DNA from: a virus
Direction: 5' to 3' (one strand)
DNA: 25,473 bases
IMG/VR virus record: IMGVR_UViG_3300035119_000065
Location: 1-25,473 of that record
The notes beneath the pieces are model-generated. The model searched no databases. It was not told where the DNA came from and saw only the letters and a program-made list of their open reading frames with translations. This document shows, one piece after another, positions 5,245 to 11,000 of this stretch. The translations under genes were made by a program, and so were the position numbers. Every line of letters starts with the position of its first letter. Positions within the stretch are counted from its first letter, which is position 1.

Positions 5245-6275
5245 AAGCGATCTCGTTGTTCTCTGGCGTGGGCGGTTTCGAGATTGGACTCGGGAGGGCT
5301 GGCATTGAAACCGTGCTGCAAGTTGAAAACGACCCATGGTGCCTGAGCGTCCTCGAGCGGCACTGGCCCGAGTGTGAGCGAGTCACAGACGTTCGCAAAG
5401 TGGACGCGACCGCACTTCAGGGACGACGCCGAGACATGGTCAGCGTCGGAGCCAACTCCGACGCTGAACGGTTTCGAGATGCGGGATGGGGGCGAGACAA
5501 CGCCACCGGTGTTGATCTCGTCTACGGCGGATTCCCGTGCCAGGACCTCAGCGTGGCCGGCAAACGGGCCGGTCTTCGGGGCGAACGAAGCGGTCTGTGG
5601 CATGAGTTCCACCGCGTGCTGCGCGAGCTGCGGCCACGATGGACAGTCATTGAGAATGTTCCCGGACTGCTTTCCTCCAACGGGGGTGCCGACTTCGGTG
5701 TCGTACTCCGGGGCATGGATGACCTCGGGTACGGTATCGCGTGGCGAGTTCTGGACGCGCGCTGGTTCGGAGTCCCCCAGAGGCGCCGTCGTGTCTTCAT
5801 TGTCGGCTGTCTTGGAGACGCGCCCCGTGCCGCGCAAGTACTGGCTGTCTGCGAGAGCTGCGGCGGGCATTCTCAGACGCGCAGCGAAGAGAGGCAAGAC
5901 GTTGCCTACGCGCTTAATGCAAGCGTTAGAGGCACTGGCGACGGGCATGGGAACGCCTGGAACTCCAACTACGTAGCCGACGACATTGCCCATACGCTTG
6001 ATGACGGCGCTCGAAGGGCTAGCGTCGAGTTGCCGATGATCGCCGCCAGCCTCAGCGCTGGCGGGAGCCAGGGTGTCAGACGCCTGACGCCGCTCGAGGC
6101 AGAGCGTTTGCAAGGCTGGCCTGATGATTGGACGCGCTACACCGCTGATGGCCGCGAGATCCCCGACTCTCACCGGTATAGAATGATTGGAAATGGTGTC
6201 GTCAGTACGGTTTCGGAATGGATAGGACACAGGCTTGTCTGGGTTGACACGCACATGTCAGGTGGCCGGCTGTGA
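5238..6275 (+). CDS. C5-cytosine DNA methyltransferase
   Basis: The 345-residue protein carries the full motif set. Motif I is FSGVGGFEIGL (8-18). Motif IV is GGFPCQDLS with catalytic Cys101. Motif VI is ENVPG (139-143). Motif VIII is QRRRRVF (181-187). The target-recognition end has RRLTPLEAERLQGWPDDW (281-298). Motif X is RYRMIGNGVV (313-322). It transfers a methyl group from SAM to C5 of cytosine in a DNA site that cannot be predicted, probably as protection against restriction. A spacer of about 40 residues between motifs III and IV is longer than usual and coincides with an overlapping +1 frame (5374-5976). Residues 315-333 are duplicated after the next gene (6764-6820), so the present C-terminus seems to have been replaced. 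The last residues (VWVDTHMSGGRL) overlap the HNH gene. The base composition looks less GC-rich than its neighbours, which fits recent acquisition. Confidence 0.9.
   Translation: MLKAISLFSGVGGFEIGLGRAGIETVLQVENDPWCLSVLERHWPECERVTDVRKVDATALQGRRRDMVSVGANSDAERFRDAGWGRDNATGVDLVYGGFPCQDLSVAGKRAGLRGERSGLWHEFHRVLRELRPRWTVIENVPGLLSSNGGADFGVVLRGMDDLGYGIAWRVLDARWFGVPQRRRRVFIVGCLGDAPRAAQVLAVCESCGGHSQTRSEERQDVAYALNASVRGTGDGHGNAWNSNYVADDIAHTLDDGARRASVELPMIAASLSAGGSQGVRRLTPLEAERLQGWPDDWTRYTADGREIPDSHRYRMIGNGVVSTVSEWIGHRLVWVDTHMSGGRL
5374..5976 (+). CDS. Possible overprinted gene inside the C5 methyltransferase (+1 frame, 200 aa)
   Basis: A 200-codon frame, +1 relative to the methyltransferase, runs from a GTG at 5374 to a TAG at 5976. 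Its translation includes TFAKWTRPHF, EPTPTLNGFE, STADSRARTSAWPANG, then GAWMTSGTVSRGEFW, SSLSAVLE, and KYWLSARAAAGILRRAAKRG followed by KTLP. I recall a set of phage hypothetical proteins with the same order of motifs (ADSxAxTSA, W-x-x-SG, SLSxVLE, then YxLSxxAxxGILRRAxKRGxxLP), often found beside C5 methyltransferases. The ADSRARTS segment is the shifted reading of the GGFPCQDLS codons, so the overlap may be a shared trait of the family. No good ribosome-binding site precedes the GTG. It may be expressed by frameshifting, or be a conserved shadow. Function unknown. Confidence 0.4.
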   Translation: MSESQTFAKWTRPHFRDDAETWSASEPTPTLNGFEMRDGGETTPPVLISSTADSRARTSAWPANGPVFGANEAVCGMSSTACCASCGHDGQSLRMFPDCFPPTGVPTSVSYSGAWMTSGTVSRGEFWTRAGSESPRGAVVSSLSAVLETRPVPRKYWLSARAAAGILRRAAKRGKTLPTRLMQALEALATGMGTPGTPTT

Positions 6276-6763
6276 GCGACCGCACTTCGCCGCTCACTTG
6301 TGCGGACCGCACTACAAGCGCAAGTGGCGATACGGCGACCCGCTCGCTGGTGGTCCGTTCGTGGGGGAAGATGCCGCGCGTCTGGCAGCGCTCTATGTGG
6401 TGCAGGCTGATGGCTGTTGGCTCTGGCAGGGAGCGATCGACTGGGTCGGTTACGGAGAGGTCTGGTGGCGTGGCAAGCGCCATCGCGCTCACAGAGCGGT
6501 CTATCAGGAGTTACGCCACACCCTGCAGGACGGCACCGAACTGGATCATGTCTGCCGCGTCAAGCGATGCGTCAACCCGGATCATCTGGAGATCGTCACC
6601 CACGCGGAGAACTTGCGTCGCCACTACGCCGCGAGCGTGGTTGCCTGCCCTAAGGGCCATCTCTATGACGAAGCAAACATCTATCGTGATCATGGCAAGC
6701 GTCGCTGTCGGGAGTGCATGCGCGAGCAGCAGCGTCGAAGGAGAACACGCAACCGCAACTGAC
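6180..6763 (+). mobile_element. Putative homing-endonuclease insertion in the methyltransferase 3' end
   Basis: This segment lies between two copies of the codons for R-M-I-G-N-G-V-V-x-T-V-x-E-W-I-G-H-R-L (6180-6236 and 6764-6820). It holds an alternative C-terminal coding end for the methyltransferase plus the HNH gene. I infer that it entered at the codon before Arg-Met-Ile-Gly and displaced the original end. The left boundary is set by homology alone, so it is approximate. No intron core structure was traced. Confidence 0.5.
6235..6762 (+). CDS. HNH homing endonuclease
   Basis: The 175-residue protein has an N-terminal zinc knuckle (TCQVAGCERP with a later CGPHY), a region of aromatic and basic residues (GYGEVWWRGKRHRAHRAVY), and the HNH_3 core. 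In the core, ELDHVC (DH at 104-105), CVNPDHLEIVTHAEN and N125 supply the metal and catalytic residues. A C-terminal zinc finger follows: ACPKGHLYDEANIY, then RRCRECMREQQRRRR. Such enzymes nick or cut a long DNA site and spread their own gene by homing. The first zinc cysteine requires a start at TTG 6235 or TTG 6244, overlapping the methyltransferase end by about 40 bp. The following 69 bp repeat the methyltransferase C-terminus, which shows where the gene was inserted. Confidence 0.85.
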   Translation: MSGLTRTCQVAGCERPHFAAHLCGPHYKRKWRYGDPLAGGPFVGEDAARLAALYVVQADGCWLWQGAIDWVGYGEVWWRGKRHRAHRAVYQELRHTLQDGTELDHVCRVKRCVNPDHLEIVTHAENLRRHYAASVVACPKGHLYDEANIYRDHGKRRCRECMREQQRRRRTRNRN

Positions 6764-6832
6764 CGCATGATCGGCAACGGCGTGGTCGCGACGGTTGCCG
6801 AGTGGATCGGGCATCGCTTGACGCATCAATGA
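6764..6832 (+). pseudogene. Stranded 3' end of a C5 methyltransferase gene
   Basis: The frame at 6764-6832 reads RMIGNGVVATVAEWIGHRL, then THQ and a TGA stop. It matches residues 315-333 of the upstream methyltransferase at 17 of 19 positions. Twelve of the 17 identical residues use different codons in the two copies; here the codons are mostly GC-ending (ATC, GGC, AAC, GTG, GAG), whereas the upstream copy often uses ATT, GGA, AAT or ATA. It has no start of its own in frame except the ATG at 6767. It is best read as the original end of the methyltransferase, cut off by the HNH insertion. Alternatively, it could be a second exon if the insertion is spliced out. Confidence 0.75.
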
Positions 6833-6854
6833 ATACCCTGATTGGAGCTGCTGT

Positions 6855-7742
6855 ATGACCCAATCGCTGGCGCGCGTCGAACCGAACGGAGTGCGCTATC
6901 AGCCGACGACCATCGGCACCGAGCAACTCGGCAGCATCATGGTCAAGTCCGGCTTCTTCAAGGACACGCGGGACGAAGCCCAGGCGATAGTCAAGATCTT
7001 ATATGGCAGCGAGCTCGGCTTCGGCCCGATCGCGTCCATGCTCGGCTGCTACATCGTCGACGGGCGGCCATCGCTGTCCGCGCAGCTCATCGCCTCGGCC
7101 ATTCAGAAGTCAGGTACCTATCGCTACCGTGTGCGGGAGTGGACAGACACGCGCTGTCGTATTGAGTTTTTCGAGCGCGGCGAATCTGTCGGTGAGTCCA
7201 CCTTCTCGCTGGACGACGCCAGCCGCGCCGGCCTGGCAAACAAGCAGACATGGAAGCAATACCCGAAGGCGATGCTGTGGGCGCGCGCCATGTCCCAGGG
7301 TGCGCGTGCGTATGCCCCGGACGTGTTCAACGGTGCCATCTACACGCCCGACGAGTTGCAGGAGGACTGGGAGGCAACGACGCGCGACGCCATCCCCGCA
7401 CCGCCGCCTGAGGCGTACGTGCCGACCGTCGAGCAGGAAGTTGACGATCGTGACCTGGTGCGCTCGGCGGACGAGAGAATCTGGCAGCGCTGGGAGAAGC
7501 TGCTGAGCGATGCGCGGAGCCTGGGGCTGAACCCGGAAACGGTCGCGCTGCCGGTCGAACGCGCGGACCTGAAGTTCCGCGGCACGGCACTGGTGGAGGC
7601 GATCAGCGAGCGCCAGGAGCAGTTGGACAGAGACGAGGCGGCGCACATCGCCGAGCAGGCGAATACCGCGGCGGGCGACCGCGACGAGGACCTGGACCGC
7701 ATCGAAGTGGCGCGTCAGAAGGCGAGCGGGGAGTTGCGGTAG
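6855..7742 (+). CDS. recT: RecT-family single-strand annealing protein
   Basis: The 295-residue protein matches the RecT family over about residues 25-175. Key stretches are SGFFKDTRDEAQAIVKILYG, ELGFGPIASMLGCYIVDGRP, LSAQLIASAIQKSGTYRYRV, SLDDASRAGLANKQTWKQYP, and AMLWARAMSQGARAYAPDVF followed by IYTPDEL. RecT proteins coat single-stranded DNA, anneal complementary strands and drive phage recombination and replication. The C-terminal third is acidic with alternating charge (about residues 195-295) and probably contacts partners. GGAG at 6843-6846 precedes the ATG at 6855 by 8 nt. No exonuclease of the RecE/YqaJ type is seen next to it; the VRR-NUC protein is a possible partner. Confidence 0.85.
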   Translation: MTQSLARVEPNGVRYQPTTIGTEQLGSIMVKSGFFKDTRDEAQAIVKILYGSELGFGPIASMLGCYIVDGRPSLSAQLIASAIQKSGTYRYRVREWTDTRCRIEFFERGESVGESTFSLDDASRAGLANKQTWKQYPKAMLWARAMSQGARAYAPDVFNGAIYTPDELQEDWEATTRDAIPAPPPEAYVPTVEQEVDDRDLVRSADERIWQRWEKLLSDARSLGLNPETVALPVERADLKFRGTALVEAISERQEQLDRDEAAHIAEQANTAAGDRDEDLDRIEVARQKASGELR

Positions 7743-7954
7743 TGGTGTCAAGATTCTGGCTGGTGGAACTGGAGCCGGACCTGGCGGCGCACTCCACGAC
7801 GCGTACCGGCGTGTGGTGCTCATTGAAGGGCGTCAATGGCATCAGGGCCATCACCGATATGGAAGTCGTCTCGCAGGCGACGCTGGACGAGCTGCTGCTC
7901 CCCGCCGTGCAGTCGCTCGTCAAACGACCAACCAGCACAAGGAAGCGGGAGTGA
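7742..7954 (+). CDS. Hypothetical protein (70 aa)
   Basis: A GTG at 7742 overlaps the recT TAG stop, and the gene ends in a TGATG overlap with the next one. The product starts VSRFWLVELEPDLAAHSTT and ends with a basic tail (VKRPTSTRKRE). I do not recognise it. The coupled position between recT and a replisome-organiser-like gene suggests a replication or recombination accessory role, by context only. Confidence 0.6.
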   Translation: MVSRFWLVELEPDLAAHSTTRTGVWCSLKGVNGIRAITDMEVVSQATLDELLLPAVQSLVKRPTSTRKRE

Positions 7955-8565
7955 TGGCACGGTTGGACACGCATTGGCACGCGAATCCGAAGGTGCTGGC
8001 ACTCGGGCTGGATGGGATGGGGCTGCATTCCTGGAGCATCAGCTACTGCGATGCGGAATTGACCGACGGCTTTATTCCGACAGGTGCGTTGCCGCAGTTG
8101 CCGAGGCTGAAACAGGCAGTCACCCGGTTGGTGGACCTGCATCGGTGGGAGGTGGTCGAAGGTGGGTATCAGTTGCACGATTATCTGCACTACAACCGCA
8201 GCCGCGAGCAGGTCGTGTCGGAGCGCGCGGCCGCCGCCGAACGCATGCAACGTGCCCGTGTTCGCCCGAACAACAGCCGAAGTTCTGACCGGAGTTCGGG
8301 CGAAGTTCAACCGCTACCCGTTCCCGTTCCCGTTCCCGTTCCCGTTCCCGAAGTTCCTACGGAACTTCTAGAGGGGCATCCCCCCACCCCCTTCGGGGAA
8401 AGTTCGGACGAAGTTCGGCCGAACAGCGTAGCGACCCCAAGAATGCGGCGTGGCAAGCCCAAGCGTGAGCCGCCAGCGGAACCAGCGTGTTGTCCAAACT
8501 TCGCTCGAACTGGCTCAGAGCACTGGCAGTTCTGCCCGAACGCCGCGGCGGAGGTCGAGGTGTGA
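7954..8565 (+). CDS. Phage replisome-organiser / helicase-loader-like protein
   Basis: The ATG at 7954 overlaps the previous stop. Residues 1-85 resemble the N-terminal winged-helix part of phage replication proteins: RLDTHWHANPKVLALG, then WSISYCDAELTDGFIPTGAL, LPRLKQAVTRLVDLHRWEVV, and GGYQLHDYLHYNRSREQV. Proteins of this type bind the phage origin and load the replicative helicase. The middle (about residues 110-150) is low-complexity: a hexamer repeat encodes PVPVPVPVPVP. The C-terminal part has C-x3 to C-x-type cysteines (ACCPNFARTG, FCPNAAAE). The DNA of the middle part has many GAAGTTC-type repeats, as is known for the origin inside lambda gene O. Assignment rests on the N-terminal pattern and position after recT. 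Confidence 0.6.
   Translation: MARLDTHWHANPKVLALGLDGMGLHSWSISYCDAELTDGFIPTGALPQLPRLKQAVTRLVDLHRWEVVEGGYQLHDYLHYNRSREQVVSERAAAAERMQRARVRPNNSRSSDRSSGEVQPLPVPVPVPVPVPEVPTELLEGHPPTPFGESSDEVRPNSVATPRMRRGKPKREPPAEPACCPNFARTGSEHWQFCPNAAAEVEV
8259..8424. repeat. GAAGTTC iteron-like cluster; candidate replication origin
   Basis: GAAGTTC occurs at 8279, 8302, 8350 and 8410, with variants GGAGTTC (8291) and GAAAGTTC (8398). There are three palindromes: TGTTCG-CC-CGAACA (8259-8272), GAAGTTCC-TAC-GGAACTTC (8350-8368, perfect 8-bp arms) and GTTCGGCCGAAC (8413-8424). Related half-sites continue at 8497-8503 and 8522-8541. Repeats of this density inside a replication-initiator gene suggest an origin of the lambda-O type. 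This is inference. Confidence 0.45.
8317..8350 (+). repeat. CCCGTT hexamer microsatellite
   Basis: CCCGTT is repeated five times without error (8317-8346), plus CCCG. It encodes alternating Pro-Val in the replication protein. The length may vary between phages by slippage in steps of two residues. It separates the two halves of the GAAGTTC repeat cluster. Confidence 0.9.
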
Positions 8566-8657
8566 ACTCAGGCGACCCGGGTGCAACCACAAGCGTCACG
8601 CCGCAGCCGTTCTTCGACTCGCTGATGGCACTCCCGAGTCCCGAGCGTGCCGACTAA
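8562..8657 (+). CDS. Possible short protein (31 aa)
   Basis: A GTG at 8562 overlaps the preceding TGA in a GTGTGA arrangement and opens 31 codons that end at a TAA at 8655-8657. The product, VNSGDPGATTSVTPQPFFDS followed by LMALPSPERAD, has no recognised motif. The overlap style matches the rest of the operon, which is the only support. A further ATG overlaps its stop but gives only 12 codons. Confidence 0.35.
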   Translation: MNSGDPGATTSVTPQPFFDSLMALPSPERAD

Positions 8658-8687
8658 TGCCACGACGACTACACTCGAGCCGACCCC

Positions 8688-8867
8688 GTGACTGACGCCG
8701 AGTACTGTGTGACGTGTGGCCGCTTGATCCCACCACCGACCTGGCCCGAGCCTACCGCCCGACCCGTCGTCAAACACCTGTACTGCTCACCACGCTGCGC
8801 CCGCCGCCAGCAGGCAACCCTCCGCCGTCTGCGCGAAACTTCCGTGCCTGAGGCGCTGAGTGACTGA
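8688..8867 (+). CDS. Small zinc-finger protein (59 aa)
   Basis: The frame starts at GTG 8688 and ends at 8867, overlapping the small terminase gene by 8 bp. It encodes EYCVTCGRLI near the N-terminus and HLYCSPRCARRQQATLRRLR later. The C-x2-C and C-x3-C pairs are spaced as in treble-clef zinc modules that many phages carry just before terminase, similar to HNH-like zinc cores without the nuclease residues. A basic helix follows. A DNA- or RNA-binding role is plausible. The start is the only one in frame that keeps the first cysteine pair and fits the coupled gene order. Confidence 0.6.
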   Translation: MTDAEYCVTCGRLIPPPTWPEPTARPVVKHLYCSPRCARRQQATLRRLRETSVPEALSD

Positions 8868-9267
8868 CCTCATGCCGAGTGCTGACCCCACGCCGACGGT
8901 TGACCTGCGAAAGTGCGGGCGGCGCACACGAACCGGTGGCAAGTGCACGCAGTGGAAGTTGCGCGGTCAGAGCGTGTGCAAGATGCACGGCGGCAAATCC
9001 CCCCAGGCGCTCGCCAAAGCGGAGGACCGCTTACGCGCATTGGTGCACCCGGCTATCACCGGACTCGCCGAATTGATTAAGCAAGCGGACTCCGACTCCG
9101 TCCGGTTATCCGCCATCAGGGACCTGCTCGACCGTACCGGCTTCCGGACTCCAGATGCTGCACCGGAGTCCACCGCGCAAACCATGCACGTGACTGTCGC
9201 TTTCGATCATGCCAACACCGCCGAAACACTCGAGAACATCACGTTCAGTCTCCCAGACGCCGAGTAA
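8860..9267 (+). CDS. terS: Terminase small subunit (probable)
   Basis: The 135-residue protein lies directly before the large terminase and overlaps it by 59 bp. It begins with a zinc-knuckle-like segment, KCGRRTRTGGKCTQWKLRGQ, then VCKMHGGKSPQAL, a Cys/His motif (C..C..C..H with HGG) that I recall from phage proteins beside terminases. It continues with helical segments containing VRLSAIRDLLDRTGF, similar to the helical middle of small terminases that recognise packaging sites. Small terminases are poorly conserved, so position is the main argument. GTG 8860 is used because it overlaps the previous stop. Confidence 0.65.
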   Translation: MTDLMPSADPTPTVDLRKCGRRTRTGGKCTQWKLRGQSVCKMHGGKSPQALAKAEDRLRALVHPAITGLAELIKQADSDSVRLSAIRDLLDRTGFRTPDAAPESTAQTMHVTVAFDHANTAETLENITFSLPDAE

Positions 9268-10576
9268 CGCGCTGTTCCACCGGCCGGCGCTGTACTCCAA
9301 GCAACTGGAGGCTATCTACGCTCCGCAGCGCTACAGCGTTATCGAAGCGTCCACGAAATCCGGAAAAACCGTCGGCTGCATGGTGTGGCTCGCCGAGCAG
9401 GCCTGGCTGGGCAAGCCGGGCTACGAGTTCTGGTGGGTCGCGCCCATCTACGAGCAGGCCCGCATCGTCTTCCGCCGCCTCAAGCGCGGCCTGACCGCCG
9501 GCACGTTTTCGACCAACGAATCGGAGTGCAGCATCAGCCTCGCCAATGGCGCCGTGCTGCGTTTCAAGGGCGCCGACAACCCCGACTCACTGTACGGCGA
9601 GGACGTGCGCGCCGCGGTCATCGACGAGGCCACCCGCGTCAAGGAAGAGGCCTGGTTCGCCATCCGCTCGACGCTCACGGCCACCCGCGGCAAGGTGCGC
9701 ATCATCGGCAACGTCAAGGGCCGCCGCAACTGGGCGTACCGCCTGGCGCGGCGCGCCGAATCGGGCGACCCCGACATGCACTACGCCCGGATCACGGCGT
9801 ACGATGCCATCCAGGCCGGCGTGCTCGAGCAGGACGAGATCGACGATGCCCGCTCGCAACTGCCTGAGCACGTGTTCCGCGAGTTGTACGAGGCCGAGCC
9901 GAGCGACGACGAGGGCAACCCGTTCGGCCTGGCCGCCATCCGCGCCTGTCTCGAGCCGATGCATGCTGAGTGCGTGCCGGCGTGCTGGGGCTGGGACCTG
10001 GCTCGAGCGAACGACTGGACGTGGGGCATCGCCCTGTGCGACCACGGCAACGTGTGCCGCTCGGAACGCTGGAACCAGACGCAATATCCGAGCCTCGACG
10101 ACGACGCGGACGAACAATCGTCGCACCCGCAGTTCTGGGAGGTCACCCTGCGCCGCATCCGCGACCTGGTTGGCCGCATGCCAGCTGCCGTCGACTCCAC
10201 CGGACCGGGCGGGCCCATCGACCAGGCGCTGAATGCCGAGCACCGCAATGTCGAGGGCTACGTGTTCAACCTGCGCTCCAAGCAACTGCTCATGGAGGGC
10301 CTCGCCGTGGCCATCCAGCAGCGGGAGATCGGCTTCCCGGAGGGCGCCCTGCAGCACGAGCTCGAGGCCTTCGAGTACGCCTACTCGCGGACCGGCGTCC
10401 ACTACTCGGCGCCGGAGGGCATGCACGACGACGGCGTGTGCGCGCTCGCCCTGGCCGTGTACAAGTTCGCTCAGTTGGGAAAACTGCGCATGCTGGACGT
10501 GCTGTTCTCTCAGGCGACGAACATCCGGCATACGGGCACGCTCGTCGGCGGCACTGGGAACCGCAGTTGGCGATGA
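9209..10576 (+). CDS. terL: Terminase large subunit
   Basis: This 455-residue protein is the DNA-packaging motor and headful or cos nuclease. The ATPase half has a Walker A variant EASTKSGKT (46-54), with the usual W-x-A-P in EFWWVAPIYEQ, and Walker B VRAAVIDEATR with Asp139-Glu140. A coupling-motif-like IIGNVKG follows. The C-terminal RNase-H-like nuclease half shows Asp263 (CWGWDLARANDW), Asp329 (AAVDSTGPGG) and Asp407/408 (GMHDDGVCALALA), the metal-binding acidic triad. Length is typical for the family. The ATG at 9209 lies inside the small subunit gene; no strong ribosome-binding site is visible, so coupling is likely. Confidence 0.93.
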   Translation: MPTPPKHSRTSRSVSQTPSNALFHRPALYSKQLEAIYAPQRYSVIEASTKSGKTVGCMVWLAEQAWLGKPGYEFWWVAPIYEQARIVFRRLKRGLTAGTFSTNESECSISLANGAVLRFKGADNPDSLYGEDVRAAVIDEATRVKEEAWFAIRSTLTATRGKVRIIGNVKGRRNWAYRLARRAESGDPDMHYARITAYDAIQAGVLEQDEIDDARSQLPEHVFRELYEAEPSDDEGNPFGLAAIRACLEPMHAECVPACWGWDLARANDWTWGIALCDHGNVCRSERWNQTQYPSLDDDADEQSSHPQFWEVTLRRIRDLVGRMPAAVDSTGPGGPIDQALNAEHRNVEGYVFNLRSKQLLMEGLAVAIQQREIGFPEGALQHELEAFEYAYSRTGVHYSAPEGMHDDGVCALALAVYKFAQLGKLRMLDVLFSQATNIRHTGTLVGGTGNRSWR

Positions 10577-10606
10577 GCACTAGACAACGAGCCGTAGACT
10601 TGTGGC

Positions 10607-10876
10607 ATGCCCACCGATCCACAGACCATCGCCGACCAGCTCGCCGACTCTGAGAGCGCGACGCTGTTCCTGGACGAGAAGCTCGACGCCGCCACGCGTA
10701 AGACGCTGATGGATGACTACCAGATTTTCAGCGAGCACGACCTGGTGCGCGACGTCGACGCGGTGCGCGAGGCGACCGACGAGGAGATCGCCGAGTCTCT
10801 TGCGGCCGCCGAGGCGGCATCCACGAAGCCCGCGAGCGCACCCAAGGCTGGCGCCGCGACCACCTCGAGCACGTGA
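10607..10876 (+). CDS. Hypothetical acidic protein between terminase and portal (89 aa)
   Basis: The ATG at 10607 starts 30 bp after the terminase stop. The 89-residue product is acidic and helical (PQTIADQLADSESATLFLDE, later LVRDVDAVREATDEEIAESL) with an Ala/Pro/Ser/Thr-rich tail. There is no recognised domain and no clear ribosome-binding site. It might be a head or portal accessory, by position only. Confidence 0.6.
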   Translation: MPTDPQTIADQLADSESATLFLDEKLDAATRKTLMDDYQIFSEHDLVRDVDAVREATDEEIAESLAAAEAASTKPASAPKAGAATTSST

Positions 10877-10989
10877 GTCCGCTGAGGCGCGACCGGCTGT
10901 ACACGCTGCGCACCGCGCTCGTGTGGGCCGGTCTGGGCTGGGGCGGCTGCCCCAGCTGGGGCCACCACTTGACCTGGCGCTACGCCTGA
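10873..10989 (+). CDS. Short Trp/Gly-rich protein (38 aa)
   Basis: A GTG at 10873 overlaps the previous TGA (GTGA) and opens 38 codons to 10989, 11 bp before the portal ATG. The product is basic at first (SPLRRDRLYTLRTALVWAG) and ends Trp/Gly/Cys-rich (LGWGGCPSWGHHLTWRYA). Function unknown. The overlap and the full filling of the gap support it weakly. Confidence 0.42.
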   Translation: MSPLRRDRLYTLRTALVWAGLGWGGCPSWGHHLTWRYA

Positions 10990-11000
10990 GCCTGACCTGA

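Noticed and set aside
5184-6254. Open frame of 356 codons on the minus strand, opposite the C5 methyltransferase
   Set aside because: It mirrors the methyltransferase in high-GC DNA, has no recognisable domain and lies across a gene with complete catalytic motifs.
6180-6763. Group I intron carrying the HNH gene
   Set aside because: The segment begins with intact methyltransferase coding sequence to a stop, which an intron would not need, and I could not trace conserved intron core elements. It is kept as an alternative to test by cDNA.
8259-8424. CRISPR-like array
   Set aside because: Repeats are only 7-8 bp, unevenly spaced and inside a coding gene. They fit iterons, not repeat-spacer units. 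No other array is visible in the window.
9587-10531. Open frame of 314 codons on the minus strand
   Set aside because: Antisense shadow of the large terminase, which has all its catalytic residues in the plus frame.
10573-10653. 26-codon frame in an ATGA overlap with the terminase stop
   Set aside because: Very basic, overlaps the start of the better-supported acidic protein gene at 10607, and has no other support.
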